This document shows positions 11,996 to 23,200 of a stretch of DNA of 41,033 nucleotides, one piece after another. Positions within the stretch are counted from its first letter, which is position 1; each line of letters starts with the position of its first letter. The notes beneath the pieces were generated by a model. The model saw only the letters and a list, made by a program, of their open reading frames with translations. It did not search any database and was not told the origin of the DNA. Source of the DNA: Folioceros fuciformis (lineage: Eukaryota; Anthocerotophyta; Anthocerotopsida; Anthocerotales); contig JBNGIO010006129.1 in the NCBI GenBank assembly GCA_049999805.1, positions 162,276 to 203,308 of the forward strand, read 5' to 3'. The translations under genes were made by a program, and so were the position numbers.

Positions 11996-12029
11996 TGCAT
12001 CATCCTCTTCCCGCTTTCCCCACCATCAT
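11992..12029 (-). promoter_or_regulatory. Two chained mini-uORFs overlapping the U2AF-like start
   Basis: On the minus strand, a nine-codon frame starts with ATG at 12029 and stops with TGA at 12002-12000. That TGA overlaps the ATG (12003-12001) of a three-codon frame. The second frame stops with TGA at 11994-11992, overlapping the main ATG at 11995-11993. Both overlaps have the form ATGA. The reading frames are directly visible. Their presence in the mRNA and any effect on translation are inferred. Confidence 0.5.
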
Positions 12030-12649
12030 GCCAACAGGCATCAGTTTCCAGAGACGGAGATAGAGCACCATCCACAAATGTTCAAATGTTGCTGCAATCT
12101 ATGTCCACCAGCTTTCACCCATTCCAAGACTGTAGAGTAGAAAAGCTGTCTCTTTCGGCATGAGGCAGCTGAGAACAAGCTGTGGGAACGGGTGAGATAG
12201 TGTGTGAAGGCTGTGTAGGCCTAACTGCCATTTGCAGCCCAAGAAATTGCCGGGCATCCCATAATTCCATCCACAGACATACAATTTACATAATATTCAC
12301 CGTTTGGCCAGGTAATCAAAATTATCATAACCATGACTGACTCCCATCCCTCATGGCTCCCGCGCGCGGTGATTTCCCGCCTGGCCGCAGATTTTCAATT
12401 CAAACAGCGGTCTACCAGATTCGTAAGAATCGATATTCCTACTACGTATCTTCGTATCGTAGACAGTGGCAAGCAAGGATCGAGTCTGTATGTGGAGCCA
12501 TGTTCTTGTGTAAGGCGGGGTAAGTGAAACCCGTGAAGAGAAACGGCATAGAAACGTGAGTCTCGCATGCGCCCGGCGTCTGCCCACTTTTTCTCCCATG
12601 ACAAGGAGTGAGCGCGAGGCGAGGCCTTTGTAACGTGCAGATTTCAAAC

Positions 12650-12770
12650 GCGACGGGACGGGACGGGACGGGACGACCCGAGACTGGACGGGACGACACG
12701 AGACGGGACGGGACGGGACGACACGACACGACACGGGACCGGGCGGGACGACACAAGACGAGACGTGGGA
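12650..12770. repeat. Degenerate GGGAC/CGACA pentanucleotide minisatellite with G4 motif
   Basis: About 120 bp consist almost entirely of 5-bp units GGGAC, CGACA and close variants on the plus strand. At 12655-12672 four GGG tracts are separated by AC, a perfect intramolecular G-quadruplex pattern. A second stretch at 12705-12717 has three such tracts. The array lies about 650 bp upstream of the U2AF-like start codon. Confidence 0.9.
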
Positions 12771-13649
12771 TCACGTACCCTGCAGGCGCAGGAGCTTCCA
12801 GGAGGACCCAGAGCTCTGTGAGACGTTAAGCGATGGAGAGACATTTTGATGGGCTCACGCCTGCCCATCCTTCTCGTGCCTGAATTCAGTGCTACTTGAG
12901 TTGTCAGTCAGGCTACGTCGTTCTCATGCCTCACTGTCACTTAACTTGTGTGCCTGTGCCGACGTCCTGCACCCTTCACTGACAAAGAGAATGATGAAAG
13001 TAGTAGTACCAACTTGAAGGGCTCTAGGCGAGGCCAGGCCAGGCGTGGTCCAGCCCAGCTGGGGCTGGGAGCCTACCGGTCCTTAGCTTTCTGGGTCTTC
13101 CAGTGGGATGACGGACTTGGAAGGCAGTCAAGAGCCATCGCTCTCGCACTCTTTTGCACATTCGCGCTGTCTCTGCCAGCGCACTTGAAACTGGTGTTAG
13201 GTGGGGCTCCCGTCGCCGTCTCGTCACTCAGCTTGCTTGCTGCCTTCGCTTGCGTCTGCATTTACCACCGCTGCTTCTCCACCCAGGACTTGGTGTGTGG
13301 ACGAGGTCAGGTTCTGTCACGCCACAGCTTGGGACACTGGTCGCTGCCCGTTGCAGGCAATGACATTGCAAGCATTAGAATGATCCGTAGGATAAGGCAT
13401 GCGTAGCAGCAGTCCGGGGAAGCAGCAAGCGGAAGGAAGGGTCCGCCAGTGCGCTGTGGCAGAGTCCGACACTCCCGTGTTTTCACGATTCCCCTAATTT
13501 GGAACCTCCCCTCTGTACATGTACTTACATGCCCGGTCCGGTGGGAGTGACGGGAGTGCCCTGAACACCTTCAACTCTGCCATGCTCATTCATTGGTGTT
13601 GCTTTCCATCTTTTTGTCCCATCATTGCCTTCCATAATGTGACTCTGGT

Positions 13650-13770
13650 ACTTCACTTCCGGGATTAGGGCTACATTTAAGCTCTCTATCACCACACTTT
13701 TAGCATTAGGGTTACGTTTCAGCTCTCTCTTACTTCACTTGTAGGCTTAGGGTAAAGTTTAAGTTCTTGA
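13650..13770. repeat. 41-bp tandem repeat, about 2.6 copies
   Basis: Units begin with attaggg at 13664 and 13705, and with a variant cttaggg at 13746. They share a tttaagctctct-like middle and a cttcactt/cacactt end. Divergence between copies is moderate. Confidence 0.75.
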
Positions 13771-14228
13771 TATGAGTACCAAGTACGCCACAAGTCACAA
13801 AGTATCTGTAATCTACATCATAGTGCATACTTTGCGGAGATCGTGTTATATATTGGTGTACTTTGTACAATGTGTAACAAGAATGTCCACCAAAAGAAGT
13901 GATTGGGTAAGTGTGTGTTTGTTTGTTTAGTGAGAAATGAAATGAAGTTTGATGTGATTTGCACAGTAGTGTAGTGTTGCTTGTTGGTGAGAATGAAAAT
14001 GATGTTTGAGGTCAAGTACATAAGTCAGGAAATGTGTCGACTTGACTATCGTGAGATAAAGAGATCACGAATGAGGTTGATCCATTGCATGGGTGTTGGC
14101 ACCTTTGCTAAACTGTTGGAAGATTGTACAAAGAACAAGAGATAGACAAGGTTGCTTGGGTTTCCGTCAACTTTGTTCAAGTTGTTTGTTTTTTCCTGGT
14201 AAAGTAGGGAGTACAAAAGCGCGACAAG

Positions 14229-14308
14229 GCTAAAGGTTGTCTTGTGGTTATGGTGGTGTCAGAGTCCCGCTAAAGACTGTCTCGTGGTTTAGTTTGGTGT
14301 CAAAGTAC
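14229..14308. repeat. 40-bp tandem duplication
   Basis: The unit starting gctaaag at 14229 is repeated at 14269 with about eight differences, and both copies contain a ttggtgtca/tggtgtca core. It lies inside the AT-rich repeat block. Confidence 0.75.
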
Positions 14309-14720
14309 CAAAGCTTGACACCATGAAATTGCGAAACAAAGTACATATTGCAATTTGTTTGTTTATCTGTTGGTGAAGACAACTTGCATAAAAGCGCTTG
14401 TAGCTTGTACAAAGTCTTCATCAACAAACTGGTCAAAGATTAGATGGCCGCGACGTAGTTTGAGTATTCCTTGCTCTTTAAGGAACAACACATGAGTACA
14501 TACAACTGCCATACTTTGGTACGATTTGTGCATTTCTTGCTCAATAACAATGACTTATTTCTTTCTTATTGTGCATTTGTAGTTCTTTGTCTGTTTGTTG
14601 TATGTTGTATGAATGCTTCACTTTAGTGCAACTATTTGATTCTTGCTCAGTAAGTATTGTACAAATGCCTCACTTTTTCAATCAGAATAACATGTGTTTG
14701 TGCCATTGTTTGTGCTTATG

Positions 14721-14905
14721 CAACTGTCTGTACTTTGGTGTGATGTTTGTTGGCTCAGCTCATAAAAGCGCCATCAACCACAAAACATTTCCATTGTCCA
14801 TACATGTGCCTGTGCAATTGTCTGTACTTTGGTGTGGTGTTTGTTGGCTCGGCTCATAAAAGCACCAACAACGACAAAACATTCCCATCATCCATATACC
14901 TTGGA
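14721..14905. repeat. 94-bp tandem duplication
   Basis: A 94-bp unit starting caactgtctgtactttggtg at 14721 is repeated from 14815 with roughly 10 percent divergence. The second copy ends near 14905. Confidence 0.85.
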
Positions 14906-15174
14906 CAAGGGAACGACCTCAGGTCCCACCAAATCGTTCTCAAGGTCGATATGCACACGACAAGAGTTCGGTGGACACGTGTAGGTTGAGAAATGTTTCT
15001 CGCGGTAGATATGCTCGTGGCAAACCTTTTGATGGACAGTTGCAGCAATGACAAGGACACAAGATACAATGACCTGGATGGACAGTTGGAGCATTGAGAA
15101 GGACGTAAGATGCGATGAGAAATATTTCTTCCGGTTGATATGCTCATGTTAAACCTTGTGATGGAAAGTTGCAG

Positions 15175-15281
15175 CATTGAGAAGGACGTAAGATATGTTT
15201 CCTGCAACATTGAGAAGGACGTAAGATATGTTTCCTGCACCATTGAGAAGGATTGAGAAGGACGTAAAATATGTTTCCTGG
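15175..15281. repeat. 33-bp tandem repeat, three copies
   Basis: The unit cattgagaaggacgtaagat plus atgtttcctgca-c starts at 15175, 15208 and 15241. The third copy carries an internal 10-bp duplication (attgagaagg). A diverged relative of the unit lies just upstream near 15092-15115. Confidence 0.9.
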
Positions 15282-15696
15282 CTCATCAGTCGTTGAACTT
15301 ACCACTTGTGTACAATATATATGTCTCACACTCCTAGAGGAAGGGCATCGAATATGTTTCCATGGTAGTAAGGACTTTGGCCACTATATGTTGAAAAGGA
15401 CACGAAAACTTGATCCCGTTCAATGTGTTGAGAAGGATGTGTCTACTTCAAACTCATGTTTCATATGCTCAAGGTAAGGTTTATGTCTGACATTTGTGTT
15501 GAGAAAGACAGATATAACTTTTCACGCTCTACAAACTCTGACTACTTTGTCCTTATGTCTTGGATAAGTGTGTACAAGATATGTTTCTCACTGTCAAAGT
15601 GCTTGTTCACGAGCATGACATCAAGTTCAAACAGAAGCAAGGATGTTAGACAAGGCTGAAGTACACGTGTATGAAGATTTGTGCTTTTTCGAATAG

Positions 15697-15908
15697 GTGC
15701 TGCATTGAAGTACACGTATCCTATCCTTCGAACAATGTCATGTAGTAAATTTAACATAGGTGCTACATTGTACACATGTCGTGTCCTTCGAACAATACAA
15801 CATAGAACACCCTCGAATAAGGCCTGCATCGAAGTACACATGTCTTGTCCTTCGAACAATACAACATAATAGATCTAATAAAGTTGAAGAGGTGCTGCAT
15901 CGGAGTAC
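15697..15908. repeat. 62-70-bp tandem repeat, about 3.2 copies
   Basis: Units start with gtgctgcat/gcctgcat-type sequence at 15697, 15760, 15822 and 15892. Each contains ccttcgaacaat followed by an AT-rich tail of variable length. The copies are clearly related but have indels. Confidence 0.85.
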
Positions 15909-17132
15909 CATGCAAAGAAGCACAAGCTGTAGAGGGAACATCGAGAATCTTAGGGTTGTTGCAAGAAATATGAAAGAGAACCCTAATCTCTCGAATATCT
16001 TGTTGCATATGTTCTTCATTTTTATGCGGACCTAGCTGGTGAGGGAAGAAGGGGTTTGTCCGAAGTCGAAGTGGGGGAGGGCAGGAGTCGAAGTTGAGGA
16101 GGCAAGAAGAAAGATACCAAAGGCTAGGCTAGGGGTGTGTGCATGGAAGCTTTTTTTAGGTGGTAAGAGGTGGGTTCATTTGGGTTCAAATGTATGTGTA
16201 GATTGTTTGATCGCATTTTCCAGGCGGAGGCCCGGTGTGAAACTCTTTCAGGGGCGTGATGGGGGAGTAGGGGGGCCGAAGGGGCCCGAGCACGTCTAGC
16301 GGGAGGAGCTTGTAGAGAGGCCCGCGCTCGGCCGGGGCGTGTGGACCTTGGCCGCTCACCAGTCGCTTTCCCGGCTGGCTTGTAGGAGTTGTGGGACGCT
16401 TGTACCCAGTCACCTACTCCCTGCTCGCCGCTGCCTTGCTCTGCTTGCTATGTCTGCCAGCCCCGCCGTGAACGCAGTGAAGAGCAGTACGTACTTGATT
16501 CTGGGCTGGCAGGAGCCTGGCGGGCTCGCCGTCTGACTGCCATGCCCCTCTCTCCTTGCCTCCGCTGTCGTGCTGCTGGTGCTGTCACTTCTGAATTAAT
16601 TCTTCCCCTCACTCACACTCTCAGATCTGCTGCGCTCTCTGCTGCTCCCCCTACAAAATCCTCCCACTCTGCCCTTCTTCGCCACCCAATTGGGCCCTCA
16701 GGCTCTCAGGCAATTCTCCTTCGACGAGCTCTCTGCTGCTTCTTCCCCCGCCTGAAGCACCCTTCTCCTCCTTCGTCAAGAAGCGCCCTCGAGGTCCTGC
16801 CTCAGGAATGTGAGGACACGCGCTCCCACTTCTTCTCTTGTGCGCGTGCTTGCCTGCTGTATCTACCTCCTGTCGTTCCTGCTCTAATTGCTTTGGCAGC
16901 GTCGAAGACGCTGGCCTGCATTGCTCTAGTGTGTAGCAGGTTGTGGGAGCCCGTCCTTGCTCCGGGAGTCCGCTCGCGAATTCTTTTGGTGGCTCAGGAA
17001 CTCTGGTGTTGATTGCTCTCGGGAGCCTGTTTTCCTACACAAGGGTCATCCTCGATTCGCAACCTTGGTCAATTCGCCCGCGGAAGCTTCAACTGAATTC
17101 GAGTAGACTTGGAGCGTGGGGAAACGCCACAG

Positions 17133-17223
17133 GTAAGCGCAATTTGTGTATGCCACTGCGGGTTGTGGGAAATTTCGTTTTGCCCGTGCGATTTTCATCT
17201 TGGCTCTCGCGCATGTGTTGTAG
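17133..17223 (+). other. Probable 5'-UTR intron of ATRX gene
   Basis: A good donor (cacag/gtaagc at 17133) and a pyrimidine-rich acceptor (tgttgtag, ending 17223) bound 91 bp just upstream of the ATRX start codon. No coding frame connects across it to the ATRX frame, so it would be a UTR intron. Confidence 0.5.
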
Positions 17224-17274
17224 ATGCGCGACTTCGTGAGAAGCTCGAAGCCAAAGGTCCTTAGCTCTCAATGA
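17224..17274 (+). promoter_or_regulatory. 16-codon uORF overlapping the ATRX start by ATGA
   Basis: An ATG immediately after the proposed UTR-intron acceptor (17224) opens a 16-codon frame ending at TGA 17272-17274. This stop overlaps the proposed ATRX start codon (ATG 17271-17273). If translated, it would place a terminating ribosome directly on the main start. Translation of the uORF is inferred, not shown. Confidence 0.45.
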
Positions 17275-20200
17275 GTCAACTTATGGACATTGATAAGGGC
17301 CAAGGTTGGGTGGCACTGCGGAATCATGCTTGTAATTCTGTCTCGGACATTTTTTCTTGCTGAGTTTTCTCACATAATCCGTCAGGTGTGTCATTCTGGT
17401 GTTCTGCTTGCTAACGCACTGTTGTCTACCTGCCAGGTGCAGACTTTCTGGGACAGGCTGCCGCTGCCACGAATGCGCTTGCAGCTGTTCATACCCTCAA
17501 CCGTGGCCCTGATGTTCTCGATGCAGAAATCACCCTTTCTGCACTTGCATCAGAGGCCAATGCTTCAACGCCACCTGTGGAAGAATCTGGGAGGTCTGGC
17601 TGCATTTCAGTTTCGGTTTGCTCTCCTGACATTGCATCGAAGGTAAGCCTCACTCCAAGCTTCTCTCAGGCCGGCCATAGATGTGCATGATACGGAAATC
17701 GTTGAGGAAGAGCCGGAAGAAAATGGAGAGAGTCACGGGAGCTCGGACGACGACGACGATCACTCCTCTACTGATGGGGACTCGGATGAAGATGACACTT
17801 GTAGTGATGAGCGTCTGGAAGAGAGTGAAGCCTATGGTGACAACGATGACTCGTCCCCTGTGAGTGTAGGCTCATAACCTACTGCTTTCAAAGTTTGAAT
17901 CATGCCGTGCACCAGGTACTGGTGATCATTACCGGACTCTTATTCTGAAGTGCGTTGGACAGGTTCAGTACAGCGAGGAGAAGATCGATTATCTGATGGA
18001 ACGTCTTCTGCTGCGTGAAAGTGAGGTAGATTGCTAAACTCCCATGTGCTGCCCATCGTTTTCCGAGACATGTCCCGCTTTTGCTAATTCATTTCAAGTG
18101 GAGGGGTTTCGTCGAGTTGTGACCCTGAGTTGGAGTAGGTGTAAATTCTCTGCTGCCAAATTAGCTTTGCATTATTGATATCTTAATTCTATAAACACTT
18201 CATACACTTATGGGTCGTATACCACATGCCCACGGTGCAGCATTTTCCAGTGACTGAAAGTTGCATTCTCTCCTTTGACATGTGTTTCACAGCTCGCTGA
18301 TAGCCACGAACATCTAGAGGAGGAAACAGTCTCTCGTGTTACACAGGAGGTTACGGCAGAGCTTGCTGAAACACTGAGCGGTGCAGAGGTGAGCATTACA
18401 TGTCAATTGGTTTGTAATTTGTATTTGCTCACCCTGGGCTGACAGCTTCTTCTACTCTGTAGCTGAATGCAGCGGTGAAAGAGGAGATGGCTATCTATAC
18501 GAGAATGTGGAAAAGAAAATCCAAGAAGCTGGAGGAAAAGGCTTCCATCTTGCAGGTAAGGGGGTGCTTCTTGTCAGCTCAAAATCTGTGTCCCGTCGTC
18601 GCACAAGTCCTGTTCTGATGGGTGACAATTGAACAACGGAACAGGAGAAACTAGAAGACGCAAAAATTAGCCTCCCCGAATTTTACAGATCTCTTGACAG
18701 ACGAGCACCTGAAGAGAGCTTGACTGAGGTCTGGAAGCGAAACACACACTGGGCTGGACTTGCTGCTCCTGTAGAGGCTATCCAATTGGCCCAGCAAGCG
18801 GAACAGCACCTTCAAAGACAGCGGCCTGTGAAGAAGTATGTTGTTCTGCTAGCGCAGTGTTATCTCAGTTCATCGTTTCTAACAATCTGTCCCTGGTCCA
18901 TGGCTTTGAGTTCACCAGGGAGATTGATTTTTTTTTTTTTGGCTTGAATCTGCCTTTGGACCTTACCATCGTCCGGTGATGTCTAGCCGCCATGGAAAGA
19001 TTATCGAAGAAGGGGCGAGTGGTTTTCTCAAGAGAAAGATTGAAAGTGTTGGGGCCGATGCTCCCGATCGGCCAGTTGATGTTGATGAAGGGTGGTCTCT
19101 GATGGGTGACTATGTTGTTGGCAACAACCGTGGGGGTGGCCTGATGGGCACAGCTAGATGGGCAGCAGTGTATTCTGCAGCGACCCCAGAAGAGGCAACC
19201 AAGTTAGGCTTGAAACTCCCGGGTGAAGACAAGGTAAATCTCCATTATTTGATGGCGGCTATCATTTACTGTTCTTACTGTAGATTCTGAAATTTCTCCT
19301 CAACATTGCAGATTGAGGAGATAGGTGACCTTGATACTGTAAGTGATCCCGTGTATGTCGCGGCCGTTGCCCATGAAAGGTCCAGAGACGTGAATGTCAA
19401 CGTGAAGAAGGTTAGGGCTGGAGAATCACCCTGAAACTCCAGTGCAAAAGTCAGGTTTTTCAGTTGAACTGTCGTTGAGCATCTTGGTTTTGGTGCCTCG
19501 GTCCTCCAGGTCAGGGAAGTGGACGATATTAGAAGAACCATACGAGCGCGCCGAGTTGGGGATGGTGAAGTTCATGTCTCTAGGCGAAAACGAATTCCAA
19601 CAACAGTGAAGAGGGTAATTCTCAACATCCAGTCCTTGTTGCTAGCCAAGCCTATTCTCCTCCTCGCAATGGTAAAATCTATTTGGTGTACTGTGTTATT
19701 GTCTTGGAACTTCAACACAGCCGAGGCAGACTCCTCTTTCAGACCTTGAAAAACTGGCCGGAAACTTGCAACCAGACCCGGGAGTTCGAGACTTCCTGCC
19801 TGCTGGAGGGCATCAGGTCAACCATGTTGTTAGGGCCGAGATCAGAAATCATGGACGTCAAGACGGTGCCAATGAAGGTAGTGACCGAGAAGAATCTACA
19901 GCTGTGGCCTGGGAAGCAAAAACGTCCAGAAAGCGCCCCAGGTGGCTGCTTGATGTTCATGGGATTGCGCATGTTGATACCAGCAGTGAAGAAGGCAATG
20001 GGCAATATTTTCAACTCATACAAGGCGATTCAGAGAGTCCGAACAGACAGCTGCAGGAGGGGAAGGACCAAGAAATCATCCATGAGGTGCGAACAACAGT
20101 CGTCATTGATAGTGATGGAGAAAGAGAAGTGGAGGAGCATGTGTCTGGATCTTGGACAAGGACTCCTAGGCGCCGCAAAATTTCCAGCTTGCCTAGTACA

Positions 20201-23200
20201 GAGATGGGCCTGGTCGACCTAAACTTAGTTCCAACATTAACAGCTTCCGAGGGTATACCGGAGGCTATTCAGGACCGCCCTCACACTGTCTTGGCAAACA
20301 AGGAAGATGTCAATCCACAGCCAGATTTTAACGGTATCTTGGGGCTTGTTTCTCTGAAGGGAGAAAAGTTTTGTTGCACAGGGTGCGGTACCCTTATCCA
20401 TAAGTCTGATGTTCAGAAGCATCCCATCTTGCCCGTGGGCGTCTGCAGAGGGTGCTTCCAACGATACCATAGTGGCCCATTTACAAGGGTACGTACTGGC
20501 TGGTTACTGTCAGTTTTCAGTTGCATTTTTGTGGAATACCTTTGGTTGATACATGGAAATCTCTTCAGGGTGAGGACGGATCAGAGGCAGAGTGTCGCTG
20601 GTGTGGGGATGGGGGTAGTATTGTTTGCTGCGAAAAATGTGACAAGGTCTTTTGTAAGAAATGTATACGGCGTAATTTCGGGGAGAATGAACTCAATCGC
20701 ATACTTGGAACAGACTGGGAGTGTTATATATGCAACTCAGACCCACTGAAGTCATTGGTTCTGACAGAAACGCCTGGGGAGTTGTTGGTGCCAGTGAATA
20801 GTCGCAAGAAATCAAGGTATGTGGTGTGCAACCAAGGCCCTTATCTTGTCTGGTGCTCTTTCGCAACTAACTTTTCAGGCAGAGATTTTCAGACTCTGCC
20901 TCCAGGTCAGTCTGTGTTTGAAAGCTTGGTTTGTGGCAGATCACGTCGCCGAAATATCAGAAAGATAGCTGATGATGATGAAAAGACCAAAGAACTTCTA
21001 CAAATGGAGAAGGTATGGCTCGCTTAATTTGTGGTTGATTCACCTGGTGATGTACCCAAGCTTGTTGTATGATTTGTCACAAACCTTACAGGATCGGCAA
21101 GAAAGACAGGAGGAGTGGCTGGAGGATGCGGTCAGGAATGATGCTGCATCTATAGCCAAGAAAGCTGAAGCTGGTGAGAAGGACGAAATAGAGCTTGTCG
21201 CTGGCAAAGTTGTAGATGGATGTGTTCTTAATACAAATAAAGATGAAGAATTGGTTTGCGTGTGTCCAAGCATTTCCAGGCAGTTAAAGCCCCATCAGGT
21301 TGGATGTTCCCCTTTCTCGGTTCATGAATGTATTGCACTCTGTTTTTTCGCTGGGGCCTCTTAGCTGTGCGAGCCTGACTCGTTCTCCTCCTTTTGGTTT
21401 GTATTGCTTTCAGGTCAGTGGGGTACGATTTATGTGGCAAAATATCATTGACTCTGTGGATAGGGTGAAGTCAGGAGAGCGTGGGACAGGATGTATACTA
21501 GCCCATAGCATGGGCTTGGGAAAAACATTGCAGGTATATCCAGGAGAGCAGTTATTGCTGGATCTTTGTATGTTTTTAATTCGAAACAATCTGACTGAAG
21601 CTTATTTCTTACGTTAGCAGTCTGGCGTCTGTGGATTTTGACTCAGGTTATAGCATTTCTTCAAGCAGTATTAGCGAAGAAGGATTGGAGCCTCAAAAGC
21701 GCCCTTGTTGTAGTCCCACTCAACGTGTTGCACAACTGGCGGAATGAATTTAGGAAATGGAGGCCAGACGAGATGGCACCGGTGCCTGTATTCATGTATC
21801 AAGAACCATCCAGGCAAGGCTGATGCATTTGAGTTCGAGCGGTTTCTGGTTTTGCATTTTTTCACCAAACCTGGATTTACCATTGGCAGACGCACCATTC
21901 CATTGCATGGAAATTTGTCCCGCAGAGACGATGATCGGATTCAAGAGTTAAATAATTGGCAAGAGCAAGGTGGTGTCATGCTTATGGGATACTCATGTTT
22001 TCGGAATTTAGTGACTAAGAAACCCAAAGAAAAGGGGGAGCACCGGGAGTTATTTGTGGGCTCTTTGCAGGTACTTTCGTTCTGATGCGTTAGACCCTGT
22101 CTTTTCTTGAAACATCCTGTAACGAATGAAATGACTATTTTTTTACAGAATCCAGGGCCAGACATCCTTGTATGTGATGAAGCTCACCTGATTAAGAGCC
22201 AGGTATCGGGGATCACCAAAGCCCTGAGACGCGTTAGGACTCGTCGGCGAATTGCATTGACGGGCTCCCCACTCCAGAACAACCTCATGGAGTACTACTG
22301 TGTATGTCGTTATACTATGGCCTTGTTCAATCATGTGTTGGTGAGAGCTGTGGGTACAACGGCTTATTACCCTTTATGTCGTTCTTGTTTTCTGATATCA
22401 GATGGTTAACTTCGTGAGAGAGGATTTTCTGGGAACAGAACAAAAGTTCCGAAGCATGTAGGTGTTGTACGATAGCTAGCTATTTTCTCCTTAGGGTTCT
22501 GGTGACATGTGAGCAAGCTAAGCAGTGTTGGTGTTCTTTTCCTTGGTGCATTGGTTCCCTCGTGTGTTGATCTCTGCCTGCTGAGTTGTGCAGCTTTCTT
22601 AACCCTATCGAAAATGGTCAAATGGTTGATTCAACTCCAGAAGATGTGATGACGATGAAGGAGCAGGTAGTTGTTCTGCACAAGAGGTTGGAGGGGTTTG
22701 TACAGCGTGTGGGAAGTACTTTGTTGAAGGATGAACTCCCCCCGAAGTGTGCCTATATCATAAGTGTTCGGCTTTCACCGCAACAGCGATTTCTGTATGA
22801 AACATATCTACAGTCCAGTTCTATGCAGTCGTTGGCTGCTATTACTGAGAACGGTCGATCAAAAAAGAAAAGTCTTTTTGGGGCTTATCATACTTTGTCC
22901 AAAGTGAGAAAAGTTCTGGATCTTCTCGTTTTGAAGGTAGTGCCTTCGAGTGTATTACATGCTGGCACTTGATCTCTGACACTAGTTTCCATGGCGGCTC
23001 AGGTTTGGAATCATCCTGAAGTGCTTTGGATTGCTGAAGAGAACCGGGTTAGAGAGCCAAGCCCAGAATCAGAATTCAGCGGTGTTGGAAATGGTCAAGG
23101 GAAGTTGAAAGGTAAAGGTAAGCGTAAGGGTAAGCGTGGGCGTGGGCAGCGCCGTGGCAAGAAGGAGCTACCAGATTACAAGGACGAGATACCTGATGTC

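Larger units (their letters stand above)
11996..17270. other. Gene-poor region between divergent U2AF-like and ATRX genes
   Basis: No supported protein gene is seen. 12.0-13.5 kb holds the upstream region of the U2AF-like gene and a GGGAC minisatellite. 13.6-16.0 kb is AT-rich and built of several short tandem repeats. From about 16.2 kb the sequence becomes GC-rich and pyrimidine-rich, with a probable 5' UTR and UTR intron of the ATRX gene. Open frames at 12948-13406 and 16389-17012 match nothing I recognise and carry no domain. Confidence 0.55.

Noticed and set aside
12948-13406. 152-codon plus-strand open frame with a hydrophobic segment
   Set aside because: No similarity recognised, no splice or neighbour support, and composition like the surrounding non-coding sequence.
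15175-15281. CRISPR-like direct repeats
   Set aside because: The units are directly adjacent without spacers, in a plant nuclear context; ordinary tandem repeats.
16389-17012. 207-codon plus-strand open frame upstream of ATRX
   Set aside because: Cysteine-, proline- and leucine-rich translation of a pyrimidine-rich region that looks like 5' UTR; no domain and no link in frame to ATRX.
20896-20949. A possible tiny intron inside the ATRX exon at 20883-21012
   Set aside because: One reading frame required a 34-bp intron, far below plant limits. The continuous frame with the acceptor at 20882 fits phase without it.
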